From CAZTZY01 sp964617765 (GTDB lineage: Bacteria; Pseudomonadota; Gammaproteobacteria; Pseudomonadales; DT-91): a stretch of DNA of 64,000 nucleotides. Shown here piece after piece: positions 6,223-14,936 of the stretch. The translations under genes and the position numbers were made by a program. Where the stretch lies: NCBI GenBank assembly GCA_964617765.1, contig CAZTZY010000003.1, positions 1-64,000 on the forward strand, in the 5' to 3' direction. Below the pieces are notes generated by a model. The model was not told the DNA's origin, searched no databases, and saw only the letters and a program-made list of their open reading frames with translations. The number at the start of each line of letters is the position of its first letter. The stretch's first letter is position 1.

Positions 6223-9168
6223 TTAGTTCATTTTTGGTAGCTGGATAATAAAACAGGTGCCGCGTTGGTTATCGATATCCCATGGGCTTATCACTTCAAT
6301 ATGGCCGTGGTGTTCATCAATAATGCTATAGCTTACAGCCAATCCTAATCCTGTACCTTCACCGGGATTCTTGGTAGTAAAGAAGGGTTCAAAAATCTGG
6401 TCTTGTAAGCTTGGTGGAATACCTGCGCCATTATCAGTAATAATAATTTCAACAAACTCTCCGGCTAACCGGCTCTCCAAGGTGATTATTACTGGATCCT
6501 GACAGGCTTCCAGTGCATTTTTCAATATATTTAAAAACACTTGCAGCAAACGCTGGGCATCCCCGTTAACGGAATGTAGTGAGTCGATTTTGTTATGTAT
6601 AGCTTCTGTAGCCTTGCGCTGATCCAGAGAAAGTAGATGTACTGCATCTTCTGCACATAAAAAAAGATTAACGGGTTCCTGATGATCCAGATTGACATGT
6701 GATCCTGCATGAGAAAAGTTAATCAGTGATTGCACAATGCGTGTTATGCGCTCTGTCTGGGTGAGTATATCTTTGGCGGTTTCGGTGATTTCAGGTTTGT
6801 CGCTATCGTATTTCAGGTTTTGCGCCAAACAGGCAATACCGGTAACGGGGTTGCCAATTTCATGTGCTACCCCTGCTGCTAATCTACCAATAGAGGCGAG
6901 TCGTTCATTGTGTACCAGGTCATGTTCGAGTTTTACTGTGGCAGTGACCTCTTCCAGGAGGAGAGTGGTGTTTTTGTCATCATGGTGAGCTTCGGAAACA
7001 GGAGTTTTGTGAAGGGTAAACCAGCGGGTGACATGATTAATAATGAGTAGATATTTATGCCACTGGGTTTCATTACTGGCCATAAAGTCGATAAAAAGCC
7101 TGTTCCATGGACTTGCTAATGTCGTTAGGGGTGAGCCCAAAGCAGTTTCTGACTTTATTTGCGTTAACGATGCCATCGCCTGATTCCACATAATGATTTC
7201 ATTATCGCTGTTTAATGTACAAACACCTATGGGAAGATTTTCTACAGTATTTCTGTGATAACGCCGCAGGCTATCTAACTCTTCAGCTAAGCCTGTAAGT
7301 TTTTCAGGGAAATTTTTTAGGCGATGCTCAATCAATTGGATATCTTGTTCTGCATGATTATCTATATTTGCCTGATAAGGGATTTGTCGAGCAACCAATT
7401 GTCTTGCCACAGTAGGTCCAAATAAACCTGATAGATTGGATTCAATTTGTCGGCGTAAAAGTCGTAATGCAAAAGGGCGGCTTTCATCCATTTGCATATT
7501 CAATGCTACCAGAGCATTTTCAATTTCACGTTGAGCAGTTTTTTGCTCAATAACTTTACTTAATTGTTCTATAAATTGGTTCACTGATGTCAAGCTGAGT
7601 TGTTGTAGTATAGGTTTGCTGATATTGTCCTGGGAACATATTTCGGCGGCATTACGCTGTTCTTCATCGGTGTGGGAAATAGCCGACACAGTGCCAAAAG
7701 TCAGCATATTTAAACCCAGACAGGCAATGGCAGCAACAACCCAGTAACTATCACCATTTAGATTGAAAAGCTGCTCAAGGATTGGCCTTAAACCAAAAGC
7801 GTTAGGGCTTATCATGGGTAAAATAATGACAATAGACCAGCAAATAAATCCTGCAATGAGTCCGGCAATTAACCCTGTGCGATTACCTTTTGGCCAGTAG
7901 AAGGTAGCGATAATTCCAGGTAAAAACTGGAATGCAGCCGTATAGGAAGCAAAAGAAAAGGCATTAAATGCATTCAGGTTTCGTATGGCTTCATAGCTGA
8001 GATAAGACATTAAAACCAATGCAATCATTAGCGAGCTTTTAATCGTGTTAAGCCATAAATATAAATTATTTTTTTTATGGGGTGAGTAATAAGGCAAAAC
8101 CAGATGGTTAAGGCACATCGACGAAACCGATATAACAATAACGATCATGCTTGAGCTTGCAGCTGCCAATCCACATATATAGGCAAGGAGTGTAAAGATT
8201 GGCATGTTAACGATTTCGCCTAATGCCAATGCCAGAAAATAGGCAGAATGCGGAGATTGAGTGGCTTCGCCGGCCCATACAATCGGTAACGTAGGTAAGC
8301 TGAGCAATAATAAATAGAGTGGGAATCCCCAACTGGCATAACTTAATGATCGTGTGTTGCGGTTTTCGGTGATGGCTAAATGATACATATGCGGGAAAGA
8401 TAATGCTGCGGCAAAAAAGATGAGCATCAAAGTACGCGAGTTATTCGTTGTGAGTGATGCATTAAGTGACGCCAGTTTTGCCGGATGTTCGTTGAGCCAG
8501 TGTTCAAGGGCAACAGGTGAGCCGAAAACAGTATAGGTGGCTATAGCGCCAATACTAAAAAAAATGACGAGCTTGATCACTGATTGCAATGCAGTGACTA
8601 CAATAAGGCCCTCATTTCGTCCATGATTTTTTGGATGATTTGATCCGAACCGTAACGAAAAGACGGCAATGATGAAACAAAAAAGGAGGGGAATTAATCG
8701 CGTCGAGATAGCCGTATTGCCGGTTTCCTCATACAGTAAAAAATTAACGGATTCTGCTAAAGTTCCAATCTGTAGTGCCAATAATGGTAAAATTGAAATC
8801 AGTGTGCCTAACGATACAAATAAGCCTGCAGACTGACTTGAATAGCGAAAGCTGAAAAGGTCAGCGAGCGAATTAAGCTGGTAAGTACGTGAAAGATTTA
8901 ATAAGGGTTGTAGCAATAGCGGTGAAAAAATAAAAAGTGCCGATGTACCTAAATAGTAAGCCAGAAATGTATATCCATCGGTTTGAGCGAGTTCTATCGC
9001 ACCAAAAATAGCCCATGTTCCCACATAGCCGCCTAGTGATAATGTATACATTGCAGGATGGTTTAATAAGGTTTTTGGAAACCATTGTTTTTCAGCAGCA
9101 ATACCAGCCAGAAAAACCAGCGTTAAATAAATGCTGGTAATAAGCAGAATGGTGGATAATTCAAACAT
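6223..9168 (-). CDS. cbrA: SLC5-transporter/sensor histidine kinase CbrA
   Basis: Hybrid membrane sensor of 981 residues, the usual CbrA length. Residues 1 to about 500 form a sodium/solute symporter (SLC5/SSS) domain with about 13 membrane helices. A linker and a PAS-like region around residue 645 (NLPIGVCTLNSDNEIIMWN) follow. The HisKA box has His769 in VAHEIGNPVTG, and the HATPase has the N box NILKNALEAC and the G motifs DNGAGIP and GEGTGLGLAV. In Pseudomonas CbrA transports or senses histidine and phosphorylates CbrB. The start overlaps the end of cbrX by 8 nt, so translation is probably coupled. Confidence 0.95.
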   Translation of the reverse strand: MFELSTILLITSIYLTLVFLAGIAAEKQWFPKTLLNHPAMYTLSLGGYVGTWAIFGAIELAQTDGYTFLAYYLGTSALFIFSPLLLQPLLNLSRTYQLNSLADLFSFRYSSQSAGLFVSLGTLISILPLLALQIGTLAESVNFLLYEETGNTAISTRLIPLLFCFIIAVFSLRFGSNHPKNHGRNEGLIVVTALQSVIKLVIFFSIGAIATYTVFGSPVALEHWLNEHPAKLASLNASLTTNNSRTLMLIFFAAALSFPHMYHLAITENRNTRSLSYASWGFPLYLLLLSLPTLPIVWAGEATQSPHSAYFLALALGEIVNMPIFTLLAYICGLAAASSSMIVIVISVSSMCLNHLVLPYYSPHKKNNLYLWLNTIKSSLMIALVLMSYLSYEAIRNLNAFNAFSFASYTAAFQFLPGIIATFYWPKGNRTGLIAGLIAGFICWSIVIILPMISPNAFGLRPILEQLFNLNGDSYWVVAAIACLGLNMLTFGTVSAISHTDEEQRNAAEICSQDNISKPILQQLSLTSVNQFIEQLSKVIEQKTAQREIENALVALNMQMDESRPFALRLLRRQIESNLSGLFGPTVARQLVARQIPYQANIDNHAEQDIQLIEHRLKNFPEKLTGLAEELDSLRRYHRNTVENLPIGVCTLNSDNEIIMWNQAMASLTQIKSETALGSPLTTLASPWNRLFIDFMASNETQWHKYLLIINHVTRWFTLHKTPVSEAHHDDKNTTLLLEEVTATVKLEHDLVHNERLASIGRLAAGVAHEIGNPVTGIACLAQNLKYDSDKPEITETAKDILTQTERITRIVQSLINFSHAGSHVNLDHQEPVNLFLCAEDAVHLLSLDQRKATEAIHNKIDSLHSVNGDAQRLLQVFLNILKNALEACQDPVIITLESRLAGEFVEIIITDNGAGIPPSLQDQIFEPFFTTKNPGEGTGLGLAVSYSIIDEHHGHIEVISPWDIDNQRGTCFIIQLPKMN

Positions 9169-9343
9169 GTGAATCCTTGCGGTACACTTTTCTTTGGCTG
9201 TTATAGGCCAGATAAATAACGCAGGCCCATGCTATAAAGGGTCGGTACCAGGCTGATTGATTATTACTGATCCATTCCTGGATGGTTGGAGAAAAAATAA
9301 AAATCACTAAAAAAACCAATAATAGTCCGCGATGGATGTACAT
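9161..9343 (-). CDS. cbrX: small membrane protein CbrX
   Basis: Sixty residues with two hydrophobic stretches (about 5-19 and 32-46) and a basic C-terminus (SQRKVYRKDSHV). In Pseudomonas a small gene of this type, cbrX, precedes and overlaps cbrA in a cbrXAB operon. Position, overlap (8 nt) and membrane character all agree. AAGG lies a suitable distance before the ATG. Its biochemical role is not established. It may gate translation of cbrA or accompany the transporter domain. Confidence 0.8.
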   Translation of the reverse strand: MYIHRGLLLVFLVIFIFSPTIQEWISNNQSAWYRPFIAWACVIYLAYNSQRKVYRKDSHV

Positions 9344-9406
9344 GGATTTACCTTGTTACTCAGTCAGTAATTGATCAGTTATACCACAGTTTATATGAGA
9401 TAAGAT

Positions 9407-10285
9407 TCAAGATGAAATGGACATTTTTTTGCTGATCTTATTGATATCCCAATGTTGGGTCGCCCAATCAAGAATACTTACAGGTGTCTGTCTCATTGAT
9501 GGAGGTGGTAAAACTTGGTGGAGTAACTCAAGGACCTGCAAGAGATTTTCACAGGGCGTTTGATCATTCACTGCCAGCGCCTGATTTTGTTTGCTGAGTT
9601 TTTGGCCCTCCCGGTTCAGAATGACAGGTAAATGCAGGTATTGTGGTGATGGTTGTTGAAAATAACGATATAGGTAGGCTTGTTTAAACGTGGAATCCAG
9701 AATATCGCTACCACGGACAATATGCGTAATACCTTGAAATATATCATCGACTACTACTGCCAATTGATAGGCAAAGAGTTGGTCTTTTCGATAAATAATA
9801 AAATCATAATAAAGCCCCTTTGTAATAGCGGGGGATTTTTCCCAACCGAGAATGCGGTCATAAAATTCATCGGCAGGCGGATTAGCTATCAAACGAATGG
9901 CACAAGGCAATGTGGGTTTCAGTTGTTTATGGCGGCAGTCGCCTGGATAAACATCACTATAGGCCTGTAGATGTTGGCGCGAGCACTGGCAATAATAACA
10001 AAGGCTTTGTTTTTGAAGTTCGTTTATAGCGGTTTGATAGGCTTCATGGCGATTCTTTTGATAGAGCACTTCACCATCCCAGAGCAAAGCATGAGCTTGC
10101 AAGCAAGAAAGGATGGCAGTGATTGAATCAGGTTGTTCTCGGGGTGGATCAATATCTTCAATGCGAACCAGCCATTTGCCATTATTGGCTTTGGCATCCA
10201 GATAACTGGCAACAGCGGTATAAAGCGATCCCAAATGCAGGGGTCCGGTTGGGGATGGTGCAAAACGACCTACATAATGAGACAT
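9407..10285 (-). CDS. gluQ: glutamyl-Q tRNA(Asp) synthetase GluQ
   Basis: Truncated glutamyl-tRNA synthetase paralogue (YadB) that attaches glutamate to queuosine at position 34 of tRNA(Asp). It has 292 residues and no anticodon-binding domain. PSPTGPLHLGSLYTA is the HIGH-type motif and KLSKQNQA replaces KMSKS. A cysteine cluster (CYYCQC, later GDCRHK) fits the zinc site. It lies 51 nt downstream of dksA, the classical arrangement. A hairpin fills that gap and no good ribosome binding site precedes the ATG, suggesting low expression. Confidence 0.95.
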   Translation of the reverse strand: MSHYVGRFAPSPTGPLHLGSLYTAVASYLDAKANNGKWLVRIEDIDPPREQPDSITAILSCLQAHALLWDGEVLYQKNRHEAYQTAINELQKQSLCYYCQCSRQHLQAYSDVYPGDCRHKQLKPTLPCAIRLIANPPADEFYDRILGWEKSPAITKGLYYDFIIYRKDQLFAYQLAVVVDDIFQGITHIVRGSDILDSTFKQAYLYRYFQQPSPQYLHLPVILNREGQKLSKQNQALAVNDQTPCENLLQVLELLHQVLPPPSMRQTPVSILDWATQHWDINKISKKMSISS

Positions 10286-10298
10286 GGTATCTGGGAAA

Positions 10299-10325
10299 CA
10301 GCAGGTAGCATCTGGCTGCCTGCTG
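10299..10325 (-). terminator. hairpin between dksA and gluQ
   Basis: CAGCAGGCAGC pairs with GCTACCTGCTG on the minus strand (one mismatch, 5-base loop) and is followed by TTTCCC. It lies just after the dksA stop. In Shigella/E. coli an intergenic terminator limits dksA transcription into gluQ, and this hairpin could do the same. The short T-run makes it a partial terminator at best. Confidence 0.55.
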
Positions 10326-10336
10326 TAAAAGCGTGA

Positions 10337-10777
10337 TTAACCGCGTTCCTGCTTTTCCTTGATCTCGGCAAGGGTTTTACAGTCAATGCATAACGTGGCG
10401 GTAGGGCGGGCTTCAAGGCGTTTAACGCCGATTTCAACGCCACAGGAATCACAGTAGCCGTAGTCATTGTTATCAATCAGCTCAATAGTAGATTCTATTT
10501 TTTTGATTAATTTCCGTTCGCGGTCACGAGTCCGTAGTTCAAAGCTGAACTCTTCTTCTTGCGTAGCGCGATCAGCAGGATCAGGAAAATTGGCGGCCTC
10601 ATCTTTCATGTGGGTGACTGTGCGATCGACTTCTTCCATCAATTCAGCGCGCCAACCGTTTAAAATTTTACGAAAGTGCTCACGTTGCCCTTCGCTCATA
10701 TATTCTTCACCGCGTTTAACTTTGTAGGGTTCAAAGTTGCGGAATTGATTGTCTTTTGCAGGTGTTGTTTTTGGCAT
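10337..10777 (-). CDS. dksA: RNA polymerase-binding transcription factor DksA
   Basis: Binds the RNA polymerase secondary channel and, with ppGpp, mediates the stringent response. The ATG at 10777 gives 146 residues (E. coli 151) starting MPKTTPAKDNQF. The frame runs on upstream to 10915 but that part is unlike DksA. The coiled-coil tip DPADRATQEEE keeps the key acidic residues. A four-cysteine zinc finger (CDSC, later CIDC) sits near the C-terminus. It heads the minus-strand block and is followed by gluQ. Confidence 0.96.
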   Translation of the reverse strand: MPKTTPAKDNQFRNFEPYKVKRGEEYMSEGQREHFRKILNGWRAELMEEVDRTVTHMKDEAANFPDPADRATQEEEFSFELRTRDRERKLIKKIESTIELIDNNDYGYCDSCGVEIGVKRLEARPTATLCIDCKTLAEIKEKQERG

Positions 10778-11003
10778 ACTGTAAATATATCCGTTTTGGG
10801 CGTTTTTTAGGTAATGCATCCAGTACAAAATGACTTTGTGACTGTAATCAATCGGTAAGTGTAGAACGAAAAATTGGAAAGTGGAAGTATTTCGGTAAGC
10901 CCAATCTTTTTTCAATAAAGGATCAGTGGGTGCAGCAACTCCTACTCTCGACTGTTAAGATAATGGTTTATAAAGTGAAATTCAGTTTAGAGGAGTATTT
11001 CAA
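10778..11003. promoter_or_regulatory. divergent intergenic region, dksA / aminotransferase
   Basis: 226 bases between two divergent starts. It must hold the dksA promoter on the minus strand and the aminotransferase promoter on the plus strand. I could not pick clear -35/-10 pairs. The plus-strand ribosome binding site is AGGAG at 10991-10995. Confidence 0.35.
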
Positions 11004-12167
11004 TTGTCCATAAAATTTGCAGATCGATTAAAGGGTATTGAACCTTTCCGGGTTGTTGAGGTGTTGGAAAAAGCCAACGAAATGGAGTTGCAAGGAAGGG
11101 ATATTGTTCATATGGAAGCAGGTGAGCCTGACTTTTCCTCAGCGCAACCTATTATCGATGCTGCCAAAAAGGCTCTTGATGAAGGAGCTACTTATTATAC
11201 CAGTGCATTGGGTTTACCAGAATTACGTCAAAAAATTGCCGAATTTTATCAGCGCCAATACGGAATAGATGTTCCTGCGCATCGGATAGTTATCACTCCA
11301 GGAGCTTCCGGGGCGTTATTAATTGTTGCCGCCTTGTTGGTTAATCCTGGAGAAGGGATATTGATGACGGATCCGGGTTATCCCTGTAATCGCAATTTTT
11401 TACGTGTAGTGGGTGGAGAGGGGCAATTAGTTCCAGTGACTGCAGAAGATAGATATCAGTTGACCGCCAGAACTACTGCGAAGGCATGGCGGGAAAACAC
11501 AGTAGGTGCGTTAGTTGCTTCACCATCGAATCCAACCGGTGAAATACTGCATTATGATGAATTGAAAGAGTTGTTTGAGTTGGTTGCATCAAAACAAGGT
11601 ACGTTGATAGTCGATGAAATTTATCATGGATTGACCTATGGCGTGAATGCACCCTCCATACTGGAAATAACGGATCAGGCATTTGTCATTAACAGTTTCT
11701 CCAAGTTTTTTGGCATGACCGGTTGGCGCTTGGGTTGGTTGGTGGCTCCTACAGAAGCTATCCCGGAGATTGAGCGTCTGGCGCAAAATCTGTTTATTTC
11801 GATGTCGACGATGGCGCAATATGGTGCATTGGCGGGTTTTGAAGAAAATACATTACGTATTCTGGAAGAGCGCAGGGATATTTTTAAAGTTCGTCGTGAT
11901 TATCTGGTTGATGCCTTGCGTGAAATTGGTTTTGGCATACCTACAGTGCCTGATGGCGCTTTATATATTTATGCGAATATAGAAAAGTTTTCCAATAATA
12001 GTGCCGAGTTTTGTGCCGAGATGTTAGACAAACATGGTGTCGCTATAACACCCGGTGCAGATTTTGGTTATTATAAAGCAGATCAACATGTCAGGTTTGC
12101 ATATACCACGAGTATGGAGCAATTAGAAAAAGGAGTGATGCGTTTAAGGAATGCACTTAAACCTTAA
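11004..12167 (+). CDS. PLP-dependent aminotransferase, class I/II
   Basis: Fold-type I aminotransferase of 387 residues related to aspartate/alanine aminotransferases. Typical features are GEPDF near residue 40, PSNPTGE in the middle, VDEIYHG with the PLP-pyridine aspartate, the Schiff-base lysine in NSFSKFFGMTGWRLGW, and a C-terminal HVRFAYTTS with the carboxylate-binding arginine. The start is TTG at 11004, supported by AGGAG 8 nt upstream. There is no better ATG nearby. It overlaps the convergent Rieske gene by 11 nt. The amino-acid substrate cannot be assigned from the sequence alone. Confidence 0.9.
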   Translation: MSIKFADRLKGIEPFRVVEVLEKANEMELQGRDIVHMEAGEPDFSSAQPIIDAAKKALDEGATYYTSALGLPELRQKIAEFYQRQYGIDVPAHRIVITPGASGALLIVAALLVNPGEGILMTDPGYPCNRNFLRVVGGEGQLVPVTAEDRYQLTARTTAKAWRENTVGALVASPSNPTGEILHYDELKELFELVASKQGTLIVDEIYHGLTYGVNAPSILEITDQAFVINSFSKFFGMTGWRLGWLVAPTEAIPEIERLAQNLFISMSTMAQYGALAGFEENTLRILEERRDIFKVRRDYLVDALREIGFGIPTVPDGALYIYANIEKFSNNSAEFCAEMLDKHGVAITPGADFGYYKADQHVRFAYTTSMEQLEKGVMRLRNALKP

Positions 12168-12492
12168 CAGGCAAAACAACTACCCTGTTATCAATGATAT
12201 GGAATGGAACGGGTTGCAGGGACTTACCCAAACAAGGCCCTGAAATACATTCACCACTATTAATAAGAAACAGCGCGCCATGGGTTGAGCATTGGATCAG
12301 GGCTCTTTCATTATCCAGAAATTGATCTTCCATCCACTCAAGCTCAATGCCTAAATGCGGGCAGCTATTTTTATAAAGGTAGAGCTGGCCGTCTTTTTTA
12401 ACAGCAAAAACGGTTTCGTTGTTGGTTAAAGGAAAACCCCTGGGTTCTCCTTCGGCAATATCATCTATATGGCAAAGTGTTTCAGTATTCAT
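12157..12492 (-). CDS. Rieske [2Fe-2S] ferredoxin-like protein
   Basis: Small soluble Rieske protein of 111 residues. The cluster-binding pairs are CPHLG (residues about 44-48) and CSTHG (about 67-71), giving the C-x-H ... C-x-x-H pattern. The spacing fits the ferredoxin-type rather than the bc1-type domain. It is convergent with and slightly overlaps the aminotransferase. No dedicated reductase or oxygenase is adjacent, so its electron-transfer partner is unknown. Confidence 0.88.
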   Translation of the reverse strand: MNTETLCHIDDIAEGEPRGFPLTNNETVFAVKKDGQLYLYKNSCPHLGIELEWMEDQFLDNERALIQCSTHGALFLINSGECISGPCLGKSLQPVPFHIIDNRVVVLPVKV

Positions 12493-12750
12493 GCGAGTGG
12501 TTAGGTTTTAACGGTGGTTATTTTGCTAGAGTCAGTTAAATAAACTATAAAGTAACATTTTATGGATGTTAATGCTGCGCTTTTGTATAAAGGGCAGGGG
12601 TTGCATTTAATTATGTTCTTTAGTGATGTAAATGTGATTGAAACAGTATAAGAGGGAAGAATTGATGTTATCTTTTGACGAGTTGAATATAAACAAAGGG
12701 GTTCAACTGGTTTAATGGAAGAATATAGCAACTATATATAGGCAAAGGTT
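12493..12750. promoter_or_regulatory. divergent intergenic region, Rieske gene / M15 peptidase
   Basis: 258 bases. A 16-codon open frame starts at an ATG near 12664 after a good GAGGGAAG site and reads MLSFDELNINKGVQLV. It could be a leader peptide for the M15 peptidase gene or chance. No clear terminator was seen. Confidence 0.25.
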
Positions 12751-13488
12751 ATGGATTTTTCTCTCATACAAAAACAAGCATTAGGGTTGGATACATCGGA
12801 TCTTTGTGAATGGAGACAGGCTGAGAAATGTTTCCTGGTCCATAAAGAGATCGTTAATCCACTAACGCGCCTGCAGGAAGATGCCCAAAAAGCCGGATTC
12901 AATTTACAAATAGTGAGTGCATACCGAGATTTTTCCCGCCAGTTAGCTATCTGGAATGCAAAGGCGACTGGTAAACGACCTTTGCTGGATAGCGATGGGA
13001 ACATTTTATCGTTTGATGCGCTTTCTAATGAACAAAAGCTATATACCATTCTGCGCTGGTCAGCTATTCCTGGCTTGTCACGGCATCATTGGGGTACTGA
13101 TTTTGATATCTATGATGCAAACCAAATGGATTTGGAGGATGTGCAGCTGGTTCCAAAGGAAGTTGAAGATGCAGGGCCATGTGCTGCGATGCACGATTGG
13201 TTAACTGAACGGATAGCCCATAACCAATCCTATCAATTTTACCGCCCCTACCAGTTTGATGGTGGTGGAATTGCTCCTGAAAGGTGGCATTTTAGTTATT
13301 TACCTCTCGCCAAAAACTATTCAACGCAATTAAAACCAGCCTTGATGATAAGTCTATGGCAGGAAAACCAGTTGTTATTAGTTGATGAATTAATCGCTAA
13401 CCTAACATCGATATGGGCAAATTATATCGATCTGGATATATCGAAACAGCCGGAATGGGTTATAAAAATCCTTTCCGGGTCATTTTAA
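12751..13488 (+). CDS. M15 family D-alanyl-D-alanine carboxypeptidase-like protein
   Basis: Zinc peptidase of the M15B/VanY type, 245 residues. Motifs are SAYRDFSRQ, the metal-binding SRHHWGTDFDIYD (the H-x6-D pair, residues about 110-120) and the C-terminal ERWHFSYLP, which supplies the catalytic/zinc WH. M15 enzymes trim D-Ala or cut peptidoglycan crosslinks. I see no signal peptide, which is unusual for a cell-wall enzyme and suggests a cytoplasmic muropeptide or D-amino-peptide substrate. The gene stands alone. Confidence 0.85.
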   Translation: MDFSLIQKQALGLDTSDLCEWRQAEKCFLVHKEIVNPLTRLQEDAQKAGFNLQIVSAYRDFSRQLAIWNAKATGKRPLLDSDGNILSFDALSNEQKLYTILRWSAIPGLSRHHWGTDFDIYDANQMDLEDVQLVPKEVEDAGPCAAMHDWLTERIAHNQSYQFYRPYQFDGGGIAPERWHFSYLPLAKNYSTQLKPALMISLWQENQLLLVDELIANLTSIWANYIDLDISKQPEWVIKILSGSF

Positions 13489-13927
13489 ATGGTTATTTTG
13501 GGTTAAATTAGAGTTTTTTCGGTAGTTATTTTTTCTATTTGCTATTGCAGGTCATCGAATCCCCGCCTTTCTTGCTTTATTACCCTGTTGCTTTGAGCTT
13601 TCTTCGTTAGGTTAGCCTTCTGCCATTTTTTACCCCTAAAGTGTTACCTTGAGTAACGGTTAGAGCCTTTTTTGCCATAAAATAGCCAAAAAAGACTGCA
13701 TAAAAACGATAGAGGATATTTGCTTCCACGTTGTTACGTTATGTTTTTGGGGGAAGAAAGAGCCGTTAGGGTAGATAAAAATGAAAAAATTTTAAAAAAA
13801 TGCATAAAAAATGAACAATTTTATTGCGAGATTCAAAATGTAAATTATACTAGCAACAACGAAATTGTTATTGACAACATATAACGTTGATATAACAGAT
13901 GTGTCATAACAGCTTCGGATTACAAAA
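13489..13927 (+). promoter_or_regulatory. AT-rich intergenic region and promoter of the histone-like gene
   Basis: 439 bases without a supported gene. The distal half has A- and T-tracts (13780-13830) typical of bent DNA. Near 13865-13900, TTGACA (13871-13876) and TATAAC (13891-13896) resemble promoter elements but with only 14 bases between them. TTATTG at 13868 gives a 17-base spacing instead. TGTTAC and GTAACG half-sites 5 bases apart occur at 13642-13658. Confidence 0.35.
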
Positions 13928-14874
13928 ATGGTAACCAAGTGGGGTGATACTGTGAGTGTAAAACTGATTGATAACGAAGCCTTTTACGGCTTTCGTGTGC
14001 GACGTACTGTCGATGGCAAGCTCCATCAAGAGTACTACTCCCTGAAGAAAGACGGCAAGCGCATGAATCCAGCTGATACCAAAAAAGTTGAGAATAGTGC
14101 AAAAGCTCGTGATGCAGAGTTAGATACTGCACAGAAAAAAGCGAAAGAATCCCGTAAGGCAGAACGTTGCTTCCATGATGACGGCACTGTTAAGGGTATT
14201 AGCTTTTTGAAGAAAAAGGAAAAAAGCGGGAATATCACGCCGATTTTCCAAGTGGGTATTGCTTCTGAGGTAGATGGCAAAATCGTATGTACTAGTTTTT
14301 CAATCAATGCGCATGGTTTGAATGGTGCTTGGGAGAAAGCGGTAGAATCGTATGCTCATCATAAAAACATTAAAAAAGGTTCTAAACTATTCAAAGAGGT
14401 TGAAACTGCCATGCCTAAAGTAAACTTGTCCGACGTTCAAGCTGCTGCTAAAAAAGTAGCTGCTAAAAAAGCTGCTGCTAAAAAAGCCGCTCCTAAGAAA
14501 GCTGCTGCTAAAAAAGCTGCTCCTAAGAAAGCTGCTGCTAAAAAAGCCGCTCCTAAGAAAGCTGCTGCTAAAAAAGCTGCTCCTAAGAAAGCTGCTGCTA
14601 AAAAAGCTGCTCCTAAGAAAGCNNNNNNNNNNNNNNNNNNNNNNNNNNNNNNNNNNNNNNNNNNNNNNNNNNNNNNNNNNNNNNNNNNNNNNNNNNNNNN
14701 NNNNNNNNNNNNNNNNNNNNNNCTAAAAAAGCTGCTCCTAAGAAAGCTGCTGCTAAAAAAGCTGCTCCTAAGAAAGCCGCTCCTAAGAAAGCTGCTGCTA
14801 AAAAGCCAGCCGCTAAAAAAGCAGCACCTAAGAAAGCCGCTGCTAAAAAGCCAGCTGCAAAAAAAGCTAAGTAA
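13928..14874 (+). CDS. histone H1-like lysine/alanine-repeat protein (interrupted by assembly gap)
   Basis: Basic protein with an N-terminal domain (about residues 1-165) and a C-terminal tail of AAAKKAAPKK repeats, as in bacterial H1-like and AlgP proteins that bind DNA. A run of 100 N (14623-14722) interrupts the tail. After it the repeat frame is shifted by 2, so the N count is not the true gap length. In the repeat frame the protein ends KKPAAKKAK at a TAA at 14872-14874, right before a terminator. The ATG at 13928 lacks a ribosome binding site. GTG at 13952 after GGGGTG is an alternative. The N-terminal part has two similar beta-rich segments (GFRVRRTVDG and FQVGIASEVDG). Confidence 0.85.
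14443..14871 (+). repeat. 30-bp tandem repeat coding AAAKKAAPKK
   Basis: Near-identical 30-base units, each coding ten residues with alternating GCT/GCC and AAA/AAG codons, flank the gap on both sides. They account for the assembly failure. Copy number is unknown and may vary between strains. Confidence 0.9.
14623..14722. other. assembly gap (100 N)
   Basis: Exactly 100 N inside a tandem repeat. This is a conventional placeholder length, and the reading frame does not join across it. All coordinates downstream are therefore offset from the true genome by an unknown amount. Confidence 0.98.
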
Positions 14875-14888
14875 TATTATTAGCTCAA

Positions 14889-14919
14889 TAAAAAAGCCGG
14901 CAATTGCCGGCTTTTTTAT
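14889..14919 (+). terminator. rho-independent terminator
   Basis: AAAAAGCCGGC, AATT, GCCGGCTTTTTT: a strong GC stem with flanking A and T runs, so it can act in both directions. It ends the histone-like gene (plus) and the ppa gene (minus), which converge here. Confidence 0.9.
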
Positions 14920-14936
14920 TTCTATCTCTAAATCAA

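Noticed and set aside
10778..10915. Extended N-terminus of DksA
   Set aside because: Extra 46 residues are hydrophobic/aromatic and not DksA-like. ATG 10777 gives the proper start.
13642..13658. TGTTAC and GTAACG half-sites upstream of the histone-like gene as a CbrB enhancer
   Set aside because: Only 5 bases apart and no sigma-54 promoter follows. A GG-N10-GC near 13750 lacks the TGGCAC context.
14443..14871. Regular repeats as a CRISPR array
   Set aside because: Units are contiguous, 30 bases and in-frame coding. There are no unique spacers.
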